Shown: positions 41,574-49,687, counted from the stretch's first letter. The stretch: DNA of 64,000 nt from Streptomyces netropsis (GCF_014203545.1 NZ_JACHJG010000019.1:61090-125089), one strand, 5' to 3'. Translations and numbers: made by a program. Notes: generated from the letters alone by a model not told the origin.

Positions 41574-41858
41574 GTGCGTATCCGCACCGTCGCGCTGGCC
41601 GCGGCCGCCGTGCCCTTCGCGGTCGCCGCAGCCGCCGTCGTCCTCGAGGCCGGCCACTGGCGGCTGTACGCCGAACGGCACCGCATCGAGCTCAAGCCCC
41701 AGCCCCGCCGCTCCTGCCCCGACTGCCGGGGCGCGGGCGGCTGGTGGGTCGACGGCGCGAACCCCGAGATGGAGGCGTGCGGCTGCTGGTCGAACCGGCC
41801 CGAGCTGCGCATCCGGCTCCTGCCCGTCCCGGCCTGGCCGGACGAACCCCCGTTCTGA
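41574..41858 (+). CDS. Membrane-anchored zinc-ribbon protein
   Basis: The 94-residue product starts at a GTG 4 bases after the previous stop. An N-terminal hydrophobic helix (VALAAAAVPFAVAAAAVVLE) is followed by CPDCRGAGGWW and ACGCW, a CxxCxGxG-type metal site. It probably sits in the membrane with the small metal domain in the cytoplasm. Function unknown. Confidence 0.55.
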   Translation: MRIRTVALAAAAVPFAVAAAAVVLEAGHWRLYAERHRIELKPQPRRSCPDCRGAGGWWVDGANPEMEACGCWSNRPELRIRLLPVPAWPDEPPF

Positions 41859-41862
41859 CCAC

Positions 41863-41893
41863 CCGGGCGGGCCGCCGCGTGCGGCCCGCCCGG
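41863..41893. terminator. Perfect 13-bp terminator hairpin
   Basis: Arms CCGGGCGGGCCGC/GCGGCCCGCCCGG with a 5-base loop, directly after the preceding stop. Confidence 0.75.
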
Positions 41894-41917
41894 CCACCAC
41901 AAGGAGAGCCACCACCC

Positions 41918-42373
41918 ATGACCGTCACGGTCCCCGCCACCGACAAGAACCTGGACGCCGCCTGCGCCTCGGTCGCCAATGAGATCGCGCGAACGGACAG
42001 CAAGGCGTCCTTACTGCTCGCCTTCAACGGCGCGGTGCTCGCCGGCCTCGCGTCCGTCGCCGACAAGGACCTGCCGGCCGCACCCAAGGCGATCGGCGCG
42101 CTCGCCGGCCTCGCCCTGGGCACCGCCGCCGCGCTGCTGCTCCTCGTCGTCAAGCCTCGCCTGCGGGGCCATGACAGGGCTTCCTTCCCGTACTGGGCGA
42201 CGCTCGACGAAGACCAGATCCGCGTCGGCATGGAAGCCGACACCCGCGCCGCCACCATCCGGGTCCTGTCCATCCTCGCCGTCCGCAAGTACCGCCACCT
42301 GCGCCGCGCGGTCGACCTCAGCCTCACCGCCCTGGTCCTCCTCGCGCTGGCCGCCGCCGGCATCGCGCTGTGA
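41918..42373 (+). CDS. PycTM-like (Pycsar-effector-family) membrane protein
   Basis: The 151-residue protein begins after AAGGAG. The segment ARTDSKASLLLAFNGAVLAG is the signature of the Pycsar effector PycTM family, followed by a second helix (IGALAGLALGTAAALLLLVV) and a third near the C-terminus (VDLSLTALVLLALAAAGIAL), with RKYRHLRRAV before it. In Pycsar defence a pyrimidine cyclase makes cCMP or cUMP that triggers membrane damage by PycTM. No cyclase gene is visible nearby, so this copy may have another job in the element or depend on an unlinked cyclase. Confidence 0.65.
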   Translation: MTVTVPATDKNLDAACASVANEIARTDSKASLLLAFNGAVLAGLASVADKDLPAAPKAIGALAGLALGTAAALLLLVVKPRLRGHDRASFPYWATLDEDQIRVGMEADTRAATIRVLSILAVRKYRHLRRAVDLSLTALVLLALAAAGIAL

Positions 42374-42588
42374 TGGCAGCCGAGGTGACCGCGCCATCCC
42401 GTGCGTGCGCCGACCGCGTCCGCGCCCCGGCCAGAGTCGCCCGGCTCGCCCTCCAACTGATCGAGCCGGACCGCGACGGCGACGCCTCCTGCTACCTGCA
42501 CGAGGCCGCCGCCCTGCTCACCGACAACGCCGGGCAGCGCATGAACTGGGCTGCCCGCGCCCTTCACCTGCAAGGAGAGCTCGAATGA
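42373..42588 (+). CDS. Small helical hypothetical protein
   Basis: The ATG is inside the previous stop (TGATG), so it is coupled to the PycTM-like gene. The 71-residue product is helical (RVARLALQLIEPDRDGDASC, NWAARALHLQGELE). The stop overlaps the start of the truncated ATPase gene. No family is recognised. Confidence 0.5.
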   Translation: MAAEVTAPSRACADRVRAPARVARLALQLIEPDRDGDASCYLHEAAALLTDNAGQRMNWAARALHLQGELE

Positions 42589-42767
42589 CCTCGCTGAACT
42601 ATCCGGAGCTGCCGGAAAGCTGCCTCGTAGTCCTCATCGGGGCCTCCGGCGCGGGCAAGTCGACGCTGGCCACCACCTGGTCCGCCTCCCAGGTCCTGTC
42701 CCTGGACGCACTGCGCGAAGCGGTGAGCGACGACTCCTCTGTCAAGTCCAGCGTGTTGAGTGTCTAG
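42585..42767 (+). pseudogene. 5' fragment of a P-loop kinase/ATPase gene
   Basis: Sixty codons encode SCLVVLIGASGAGKSTLATT (Walker A) and QVLSLDALREAVSDD, the start of a polynucleotide-kinase-like ATPase family of about 150-200 residues. After codon 53 the sequence turns into an unrelated tail and stops. The gene was cut at about 42740, most likely when the 42.74-48.85 kb material was inserted. The remaining 3' part was not identified elsewhere in the window. Confidence 0.6.
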
Positions 42768-42853
42768 CCCCGCGTGATTTCGCCGAGGCTCTGGCCCCTA
42801 CCGCTATCTCGTGTCGCGAGAATGCGTTAGGCACGTGAGGCATGTAGGCCGCC

Positions 42854-42901
42854 GCCGACCATGCCTCACAGACCCTCGGATATCAGTGAGGCATGGTCGG
42901 C
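42854..42901. promoter_or_regulatory. Operator-like inverted repeat with TGAGGCAT arms
   Basis: Perfect 16-bp arms (GCCGACCATGCCTCAC and complement) are separated by 16 bases. A third half-site GTGAGGCATG lies at 42836. The word ATGCCTCAC also occurs in the GntR control region at 25984. It precedes the Ser/Thr kinase gene at 43049. Confidence 0.6.
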
Positions 42902-43048
42902 ACATACGTCAGGGCCTTTCTTCTGCTCCACCGGAGTCTGCGGTGGGCGCGGCACTTGGCTCTCCAACATGCCCAAAGGGCTCATCGAGTACCTGCGTCA
43001 GTGAGAGTCTGATACGCGACACGGCCGCTCCGGTCAGGACCGCCAGGG

Positions 43049-44302
43049 GTGGTGAACTCGTTGAGAGGTGGGGCGTTGGGAGCTCGGGAGGAGGGGTCGG
43101 AGCGGGTTGTAGGCGGGCGGTACCGGCTTGTCGGACAACTCGGCTCAGGCGGGTTCGGGCGGGTGTGGAAGGCGTACGACGAAATGTTGGACGTCGACGT
43201 GGCTGTCAAGGAGGTGTGGCTGCCGCAGCAGGCCGCCTCAGCTTCCGGTGCCGAGCATCGTGAGCGGGTGGTGCGGGCCGCGCGTGAAGCCCGCAACGCC
43301 GCCAAGCTGCGCGATCATCCACACATCGTCGCTGTCCATGACGTGGTCGTTGAAGACGGCACTCCCTGGATTGTGATGCGTCTGGTCGAGGGGCGATCCC
43401 TGGAGGAGCGCCTGCGCACGGACGGGCCGCTGCCCGTCCCGCGCGCAGCCGAGGTCGCGGCCGCGCTGCTCAAGGCGTTGAAGGCTGCCCACGCCGCCGG
43501 GATCGTGCACCGCGACCTCAAACCGGCCAACGTGATGCTCACTGACGACGGCCAGGTGCTGCTCACCGACTTCGGTATCGCCGTCCACGAGACCGACACC
43601 AAACTCACCGTCACCGGAGGCGTCATAGGCTCCGCCGAGTACATGGCCCCCGAACGCCTCCAGGGCACCCAGGACCAGGCCGCCGGCGACCTGTTCTCGC
43701 TGGGGGCGACCCTGTACGAGGCGGTGGAGGGCGTCTCCCCATTCCGACGCGAGACCCCCAGAGCCACCATGGCCGCGGTCGCCCTCCACGAGCCCCCGCC
43801 GATGCAGCGCTCCGACCCCGTCCTCGCCTCCCTCATCACCGCCCTCCTCGCCAAGAACCCCGAAGACCGTCCGAATGTTGACAGCACCCTGGCCCTACTG
43901 CGCGCCGGCGCGCCCACGCTCACAGCGGCGATGCCCATGCCGCCGCACTCCCGCGGGCCATCGGCCGTCTCCGCTGCGCTGACCGAAACCGCAGCGCCGG
44001 TGTCCCGGGTGGCGCGTGTAGGGCGTCTGATCACGGGCAGCTGCTTCCTCGTGATCGGACTCGGCCTCGTTGCATTCCGTAGTACGACGATTACAAGCAG
44101 ACATGTCGGAAGTGTCCTCGTTATTTCCCTCCTCGCCGCCGCTCTGGTCGCGGTGCTCTTCGGGCTGGCGGCGATGTTCTACCGATGGAAGGGCCCTGGC
44201 AAGCCGCCCTTCCTGATCATCGGCGGGGTTTTTCTCCCCGTCTTCCTCCCACTGGCCCTGATCTGGGAAGTGTGGAACGCAGTGGTACTGAACACTTCCT
44301 GA
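43049..44302 (+). CDS. Membrane-anchored Ser/Thr protein kinase
   Basis: The 417-residue protein has an N-terminal kinase domain: YRLVGQLGSGGFGRVWKAYD (glycine loop), VAVKEV (ATP Lys), IVHRDLKPANVML (catalytic loop), LLTDFGIAV and GSAEYMAPERL. It is followed by a Pro/Ala linker and about three hydrophobic helices at the C-terminus (GRLITGSCFLVIGLGLVAFR, VLVISLLAAALVAVLFGLAA, LIIGGVFLPVFLPLALIWEV). There is no recognisable extracellular sensor. It would signal from the membrane; substrates unknown. It lies at the left end of the insertion zone behind a strong inverted repeat. Confidence 0.9.
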   Translation: MVNSLRGGALGAREEGSERVVGGRYRLVGQLGSGGFGRVWKAYDEMLDVDVAVKEVWLPQQAASASGAEHRERVVRAAREARNAAKLRDHPHIVAVHDVVVEDGTPWIVMRLVEGRSLEERLRTDGPLPVPRAAEVAAALLKALKAAHAAGIVHRDLKPANVMLTDDGQVLLTDFGIAVHETDTKLTVTGGVIGSAEYMAPERLQGTQDQAAGDLFSLGATLYEAVEGVSPFRRETPRATMAAVALHEPPPMQRSDPVLASLITALLAKNPEDRPNVDSTLALLRAGAPTLTAAMPMPPHSRGPSAVSAALTETAAPVSRVARVGRLITGSCFLVIGLGLVAFRSTTITSRHVGSVLVISLLAAALVAVLFGLAAMFYRWKGPGKPPFLIIGGVFLPVFLPLALIWEVWNAVVLNTS

Positions 44303-44381
44303 ACCTGCCTCACATGCCTGACTCGACGGCACGTGCCTTGAACTGTGCAGGCCCGCCGGTTCCCCCAGCTAGATAGGGCTG

Positions 44382-44592
44382 GTGGTGTGCAAGGGCGACG
44401 CCATCGACACGTACCAGAACCCGCACGGTCAGGACATCGACGACCTCATCGCGCAGCAGCTACCGGCCACACCATCCGACCCCGAGGAGAGCAACCGATG
44501 AATGGTCATCTGTTCTTCGGCGAACCACTGGGGCTGGTAGTCACCGCAGCAGACCGGGCACAGGTGCCCGTGGCCGTCATGACCAGATCACT
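44382..44592 (+). pseudogene. Remnants of two plasmid genes (tail of 49035-type gene and start of a second gene)
   Basis: The frame ending at 44501 encodes DTYQNPHGQDIDDLIAQQLP, closely matching the end of the gene at 49035 (DTYQDPHGQDTDD). It is therefore the lost C-terminus of that type of gene. In its stop codon starts MNGHLFFGEPLGLVVTAADR, the beginning of another small gene, which is cut at the repeat at 44581. Together they mark a break and rejoin point. Confidence 0.5.
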
Positions 44593-44633
44593 CCGTTACG
44601 GGCAGGCACTCGGCGAGCAGGTCGATGACGTCG
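44581..44633. repeat. 53-bp direct repeat, copy A
   Basis: This stretch matches 49635-49687 with two mismatches; the last 43 bases (from CTCCGTTACGGGCAGG) are identical. Here it forms the 3' end of the dienelactone-hydrolase remnant on the minus strand. The two copies flank about 5 kb in direct orientation. Confidence 0.85.
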
Positions 44634-44882
44634 CGCCAGGCTCGCTGCGCGTGCCGTGGGTGGAAGCCGACGCTGGGGACCACGGGGTGGTCGACCGGCG
44701 GGTGGTGGAAGGCGTGCAACACGTCAAGCGCCGCGTGGCCGATCCCCCGCATCCGGTCGGGGTCGGCGAGCAGCGGCATGCACCGGGCCAGCATCTGCTC
44801 GGGGTCGCCCAAATAGCGCCCGCCGTGGAGGTCGAAGGCCAGCGCCACGTAACCCAGCTCGGCGAGCGCATCGGCCCGGCGA
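44588..44882 (-). pseudogene. Dienelactone hydrolase remnant with internal deletion
   Basis: The minus strand encodes AELGYVALAFDLHGGRYLGD and then, after an abrupt join, LHAFHHPPVDHPVVPSVGFH through RDVIDLLAECLP. These are the middle and end of a dienelactone-hydrolase-type alpha/beta hydrolase of about 230 residues. The N-terminal part and the segment with the nucleophile between GHAALDV and LHAFHH (about 80 residues) are missing, so it cannot be active. The active-site His is kept in HAFHH. Confidence 0.65.
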
Positions 44883-44944
44883 CGCTATGACCGTCGACGG
44901 ATCCTCGACAAAGTGGCCCGGTGCTAGAGAATCTCCGACTCTGG

Positions 44945-46234
44945 TCACTGGGTCTCGATGCCGTCGCGGACGATTCTCCAGGCCACCTCGCTGCGCACAC
45001 GGGCGAGTTCTGCTGCGATTCGCTGCTGGCGGCTGTCGTCGAGAAGTACGGCTGCCTCCGTAGGCGTGCCAGCGAGTAGGCAGTCGCGCCTGAGGTGGGT
45101 GGGCGGATGAGTTGCATCGACGCTGTGCCCGCGTCGGGCCGCGACACGCCGCTTGCGCTCGTACTCGTGGTCCGGAATGGCGGCCATGTGCGTGGTCAAC
45201 CGCGTCCATACCTCGTCCGCTTGGTCCTTGGCCTCGCGGGCGGAGCGCAGTCCGGCCAAGGCGGCGTTGTTGGTCTCCCGCCTGAGTCGGACGGTGAGGG
45301 AATCCGTGACCAGCAGCTGGTCCATGAGGGCCACGGCGGCCTCGGTGGACGCGGCTCGGGCGGCCTCGCGGTCGGCGAGGTATTCGGCACGCTGGGTCGC
45401 CCGCATTGTCAGCTGGTCCAGCAGCATCAGTACGCCTTGAACGAGCAGACGGGGCATGACGAAGGCCAGGTTGACGACCATTTCGACGGGGGACGGCTGC
45501 TGGATTGGTGTGAAGTAGTAACGCCAGGTGGTCAATGATCGCAACGCCATCGCCACGACCGTGGCGTGCCGGGTGTCGCCGTTGCCGTAGTGTCCGAGCT
45601 CGTGGCCGAGCAGGGCGACCCTCTGCTGTGGTGTGAGTACTTCCCACAACGGCAGGCCCAGTGTCAGCAAGCGGCGTCCTCGCACGCCGTAGGACATGAC
45701 GCTCGCGTTGACTTCCTTGCCGACGGCGATAGCGTCCACGCCGCTAGTACCGACCACTTGGGCGACCCCGTCGATCAGCGCGTACAGCTCCGGTGCGTCA
45801 GCGCGTTGCAGCACCAGCTCGTCCTCGGGCAGCTTAGGTAACCGCGGTCTGAGAGCTGCTGCCACCACCAGGAGGAACAGGCCCGGCAGCATCATCACGC
45901 CACCCCAGCCGCGTACGACACAGTAGATGCCGCTCGCGATCAGTGCCACGGTGACGCTGTGCACCGCGAGGGCGATCGCGTAAGCGAGGACCGCCGCGGC
46001 GTCCCGCCGTGCGTGCAGGACCCTTCCATGCAGTACCTCGGCCAGCAGCTTCTCGCCGTGCCGCCGGGCCAAGACGCGCTGTGCTCTTTCCAGCCGCCCC
46101 TGGGTCTCTTGCTGTTCTTGCGGGTCCACGTTCCAGTCGCAGGCGGCGCACCAGATAGTGAACCGGCTGTCCCCGCGGACTTCCGCACCACATTCCGGGC
46201 ACGGCTGCGTCGTCTCTTCTGCGGCAGTACGCAT
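44945..46234 (-). CDS. M48-family membrane metallopeptidase with N-terminal zinc ribbon
   Basis: From ATG 46234 the 429-residue protein begins with a zinc ribbon (CPECGAEV and WCAACDW). Two hydrophobic helices follow (about residues 80-140). The catalytic motif VALLGHELGHYGNGD (HExxH) and the downstream EYLADREAARAAS, with the third zinc ligand Glu, are both present as in HtpX/Ste24-like M48 peptidases. It should be a membrane-embedded protease facing the cytoplasm. The location inside the insertion zone, on the opposite strand to its neighbours, suggests it came with foreign DNA. Confidence 0.85.
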   Translation of the reverse strand: MRTAAEETTQPCPECGAEVRGDSRFTIWCAACDWNVDPQEQQETQGRLERAQRVLARRHGEKLLAEVLHGRVLHARRDAAAVLAYAIALAVHSVTVALIASGIYCVVRGWGGVMMLPGLFLLVVAAALRPRLPKLPEDELVLQRADAPELYALIDGVAQVVGTSGVDAIAVGKEVNASVMSYGVRGRRLLTLGLPLWEVLTPQQRVALLGHELGHYGNGDTRHATVVAMALRSLTTWRYYFTPIQQPSPVEMVVNLAFVMPRLLVQGVLMLLDQLTMRATQRAEYLADREAARAASTEAAVALMDQLLVTDSLTVRLRRETNNAALAGLRSAREAKDQADEVWTRLTTHMAAIPDHEYERKRRVAARRGHSVDATHPPTHLRRDCLLAGTPTEAAVLLDDSRQQRIAAELARVRSEVAWRIVRDGIETQ

Positions 46235-46424
46235 GAAGGCACTCCTCTCCCCCGCGGCCCCTCCCCAGGGCCGCCTGATCACGACGAGGAGATCTGATCA
46301 CGCGACTGCGTCCGGGTAAAGCAGCGCTCATCCTGCGGTGGCCCGTCAGCTGTAGAGGCTGCAAAGCCCCCAACGCGGTGCCCGTTCAGGGGAGTACCCC
46401 GCCTTCAATGCCGCCGTTCTTCAT

Positions 46425-47521
46425 CAGTCGGCCCCATCGGCGAACCGCACACTCTGCGCGTCTTCATCAAGGAGGTCGACAGCACCGAACGAAGGATCAA
46501 CCAGAGCCTCGTGGAGGATGACGCCTTCTGGGCCTGGGCGATCATCGAGACGCTACGGCACACCGGAGTTCGCGCCGAAGGACTGACCGAGCTCACCCAC
46601 CTCGCGCTGGTCTCCTACAAACTGGCCGACACCAACGAGGTCGTCCCTCTCCTCCAGATCGTTCCTTCCAAGAGCAACGAGGAACGGCTACTGCTGGTCA
46701 GCCCCGAACTGGCCAGCGTCCTGGCCACAGTCATCAAGCGCCTGCGTGACGCCAACGGCGGGAAGGTCCCGCTGATCTCCCGCTACGACTCACACGAGCG
46801 CGTCACGGGCCCCCAGCTGCCGCACCTGTTCCAGCGCCGCCCCTACTGGCAGCCGCAGGTCATGAGCGAGGCTGGCATCAAGCGCGCCCTGGACCGGACC
46901 CTGGAGGCCACCGGACTACGCGACCAGGCCGGCGAGCCGCTGCGCTACACACCGCACGACTTCCGAAGGATGTTCGCGACCGAGGCCGTGACCGGCGGAC
47001 TGCCCGTTCACATCGCAGCCCGCATCCTCGGTCACAAAACACTGACCACCACCCAGGCGTACCTCGCCGTCTTCCAGGACGACCTGGTACGCACCTACCG
47101 AGGCTTCCTCGACCGGCGCCGGGCTGAGCGCCCCCAGGAGGAATATCGCGAGCCGACCGCGGCGGAGTGGCACGACTTCCAGCAGCACTTCGAACTCCGC
47201 AAGGTCTCCCTCGGGACCTGCGGCCGGCCCTACGGAACTCCTTGCAAGCACGAGCACGCCTGCATCCGGTGCCCGGTCCTCCAGATCGACCCGCGGCAAC
47301 GATCACGGCTTGTGGAGATCATCCAGAACCTCCGCGAACGCATCCGAGAGGCCCGTGCCAACGGCTGGCTCGGCGAAGTCGAAGGACTTCAAGTCAGCCT
47401 CGACGCCGCGACCGCCAAGCTCAACAGCCTCAAACGGACCCCGACCGATGGCCGGCCGGAACTGGTCGACCTCGGCATGCCTCTCTTCACCGACCGAGGG
47501 CCTTCTGCGCCAGAGGGTTGA
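46425..47521 (+). pseudogene. Tyrosine recombinase, N-terminally truncated
   Basis: The catalytic domain is intact: TGVRAEGLTELTHLAL (first Arg), HDFRRMFATEAV (HxxR), ILGHKTLTTTQAYL (His and nucleophile Tyr). A cysteine motif region ACIRCPVLQIDPRQRSRL and a helical tail follow, typical of the large integrases of Tn554-like or plasmid elements. Family-like sequence extends upstream of the first GTG (46511) to about 46425 (PHTLRVFIKEVDSTERRINQ) without a start, so the N-terminal arm-binding half is missing. It is a relic of an integrative element that could explain the disturbed region. Confidence 0.75.
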
Positions 47522-48770
47522 TGCGGGCGAGGACAGCGTCGACGTGCGGGCGGACCTGTGACCTCAGCTGTTCGCTCCAGGTCTCGTCCTGGTAGTGGCA
47601 GGTCCGGTACAGATCCCGCGCATGCTCCAAGACAGGGCGGTGCTCCACGGGCAGCCGGGCGAGAGCCCAGTCGGCGGCGTCGTCCTTCGCCCTGATCTCC
47701 CCCGTGACGAGGGTGGACCAGATGCGGGCGAGCGTCAGCAGGACGTTCCGGGTGTCCTCGTCCAGCTTCGCCAGGAGCTCGGGGACATCCCCCACGCTCG
47801 CCCGCAGGAGGTCGGCGTGTGGCACGGGGGCCAGCACCTCGGCAGGGCGCGGCCCCGTCAGGGGGCGGTCACCGGCGAGGAGCACCGTGAGTACGAGGGC
47901 CAGATCCGGAATGGGTTCGGGCTGCGGAATGCTGCCCGCCAGGGAGTCTTCGCGCAGCCACTCGCCCCAGAGGAAGTCCCCGATCGGAGGAAACCGCCAC
48001 GGTCTGACGTCTGACTGGACAACGACGGTGAGCTCCACCGGCCGGACCTCGGGCGTCAGGCCGGAGATCTCCAGCAGTCCCTTGACCAGGGATCGCCGCT
48101 GGCTCTCACCCAGACTCGCCTGTGTCACGACGAGGACGTCCAGGTCACTGGCGGGGCAGAGGCCACCAAGGACCGAGGAGCCATGAAGATACGTTCCCAC
48201 TAGCTCCGGCCCCACGATGTCCCCGACCAGCTCGACGGTCTGCTCAAGCTGCCCCAGCAGTAGGGGGCGCTCATAACGGTCGTAGACGGTGCCGTCCTGT
48301 TCCCGGATCTGGCCGACGAAGGTGAAGCCCGCCTTCCGCGCAACCCGGCCCGACGCCGGGTTCTCCGGCTCCACCTTGATCACCGCGCAGGTTGCCCCTT
48401 GGCCAGCGGCGTAGCGGCAAACCAAATCGACCGCGCGGGCTGCAAGCCCCCGCCCTCGCCAGAGTGGGTAGACCCCGTAGGCGACGTTGACCTGGCCAGC
48501 CTTCAGGCCCTCGCCCTCGAACCGCAAGTCCACGGTCCCTGCCAGCACTTCCTCGACCCCGAACCGAATGCCGAAGGCCCGCAGAGCCCCTCTCGTCTCC
48601 CACTGCTCACGACAGTGGGCAATGTATGCCTCAACACCTTCCAAGGTCCCCGGCCCGCCGGTGAGCCAGCGCACCAGTTGCTGGTCCTCTCCGGCCAGGT
48701 GCGTCCCGGCCTCATCGAGACGCAAGGGGGACAGGGCGACGATGCCGTCGGACAGTTTCTGATCACTCAT
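47487..48770 (-). CDS. GNAT acetyltransferase fused to AadA/ANT-like nucleotidyltransferase
   Basis: Starting at ATG 48770 the product is 427 residues. Residues about 1-180 form a RimJ/L-type GNAT domain (YPLWRGRGLAARAVDLVCRY as CoA loop, ENPASGRVARKAGF). From about residue 185 comes a nucleotidyltransferase: GTYLHGSSVLGGLCPASDLDVLVV has the GSxxxG...SDxD metal and nucleotide site of streptomycin or spectinomycin adenylyltransferases, and the C-terminus has ADWALARLPVEHRPVLEHAR as in AadA. It may modify an aminoglycoside twice, but neither activity is proven. The stop overlaps the end of the truncated recombinase gene by 35 bases (convergent). Confidence 0.75.
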   Translation of the reverse strand: MSDQKLSDGIVALSPLRLDEAGTHLAGEDQQLVRWLTGGPGTLEGVEAYIAHCREQWETRGALRAFGIRFGVEEVLAGTVDLRFEGEGLKAGQVNVAYGVYPLWRGRGLAARAVDLVCRYAAGQGATCAVIKVEPENPASGRVARKAGFTFVGQIREQDGTVYDRYERPLLLGQLEQTVELVGDIVGPELVGTYLHGSSVLGGLCPASDLDVLVVTQASLGESQRRSLVKGLLEISGLTPEVRPVELTVVVQSDVRPWRFPPIGDFLWGEWLREDSLAGSIPQPEPIPDLALVLTVLLAGDRPLTGPRPAEVLAPVPHADLLRASVGDVPELLAKLDEDTRNVLLTLARIWSTLVTGEIRAKDDAADWALARLPVEHRPVLEHARDLYRTCHYQDETWSEQLRSQVRPHVDAVLARINPLAQKALGR

Positions 48771-48852
48771 GCCGTGATTGTCGCGATCCATGAACATCTG
48801 GACAATCGGATACTTTCGCCCGCTCCGTCGCTTTAGAGGCTGTCGATGCGAC

Positions 48853-49038
48853 ATGGACAACAAGATCATTTTCTTAGTCCGGAAAAGGGCAAGCGGCCTC
48901 ACCGAACTCCTGGCCCGCGCACTCCGCGACCGCGGCCGCCAGGTCGAAGTCGAGCACCTCCACATCCACCTGCCGCGCGTACTCAAGACGCCCGACAACC
49001 GCGCCCACCCCACTCCCCAGCAGGAGGCCAGCCGATGA
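48853..49038 (+). CDS. Small basic hypothetical protein
   Basis: The ATG at 48853 begins a 61-residue product (MDNKIIFLVRKRASGLTELL) that is basic and helical. Its stop overlaps the ATG of the next gene (ATGA), so the pair is coupled. It is the first gene of plasmid-type character after the insertion zone and may itself be a fragment. Confidence 0.45.
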   Translation: MDNKIIFLVRKRASGLTELLARALRDRGRQVEVEHLHIHLPRVLKTPDNRAHPTPQQEASR

Positions 49039-49682
49039 AACGCCGTCTCTTCCGCCGCCGCGCCAACGCGCCAGGAACCCTCGCCCCCGAGGACCAGGCC
49101 GTGGTCGAAGCGGTCTGCTCGATGCTCGCCGCACTCAAGCACCCGACGCCCTGGACGCCCGGCAGCGGCCAGGACATCGCCGTGAGGGTCGGGCCGTTCA
49201 TCGAGCGCGGCCACCCCCGCCCCGGCGACGACCGCGGGCCCGACGTCATCGCTCTTGCCCTTCAGCACCCTGACGTCCCCCACGCCCGCTACGGCGACCG
49301 CGACACCCGCAAGGGCTGGCTGCGCTGCGAGACGTCACTCATCCTCGGCACCTGGCAGCCGGCCTACCGGATACTCACCCACGCCGCGGCGGGCCTGGAC
49401 CTCCCCACCGACCTGGGGCTGCCCCCAGCCCACTACGCCGTCCACATCACCCGCCCCGGCCGACCGCTGCTCCGGATCGGCCCCTACACCCAGTGCCGCC
49501 ACGCCGACCACGACGCCGACCGCCTCAACCAGCAGCTGCAGAACACCAGTGAGGCCGGTGGCGCCGCGACTGCGGTGCCCTTCGACTTCAGCGCCACCGA
49601 CACGTACCAGGACCCGCACGGTCAAGATACCGACGACCAAATCCCTCCGTTACGGGCAGGCACTCGGCGAGCAGGTCGATGA
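49035..49682 (+). CDS. Conserved plasmid hypothetical protein, 3' end replaced
   Basis: The 215-residue protein has a helical N-terminus (LAPEDQAVVEAVCSMLAALK), an alpha/beta middle (RKGWLRCETSLILGTWQPAY, HYAVHITRPGRPLLRIGPYT) and the conserved end DTYQDPHGQDTDD. The normal tail (as kept at 44.45 kb) is missing; instead the frame runs into the 53-bp repeat and ends IPPLRAGTRRAGR. So the last roughly 13 residues are chimeric. Function unknown. Confidence 0.6.
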   Translation: MKRRLFRRRANAPGTLAPEDQAVVEAVCSMLAALKHPTPWTPGSGQDIAVRVGPFIERGHPRPGDDRGPDVIALALQHPDVPHARYGDRDTRKGWLRCETSLILGTWQPAYRILTHAAAGLDLPTDLGLPPAHYAVHITRPGRPLLRIGPYTQCRHADHDADRLNQQLQNTSEAGGAATAVPFDFSATDTYQDPHGQDTDDQIPPLRAGTRRAGR

Positions 49683-49687
49683 CGTCG
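49635..49687. repeat. 53-bp direct repeat, copy B
   Basis: This matches 44581-44633. Here the repeat follows GACGACC of the 49035 gene directly, whereas in copy A about 140 bases lie between the corresponding points. A deletion at the shared word GACC explains the difference. Confidence 0.85.

Noticed and set aside
40198..41982. 594-codon plus-strand frame
   Set aside because: Only the part from 40546 to about 40765 is real (RRQLR-family N-terminus); the rest crosses several genes in other frames.
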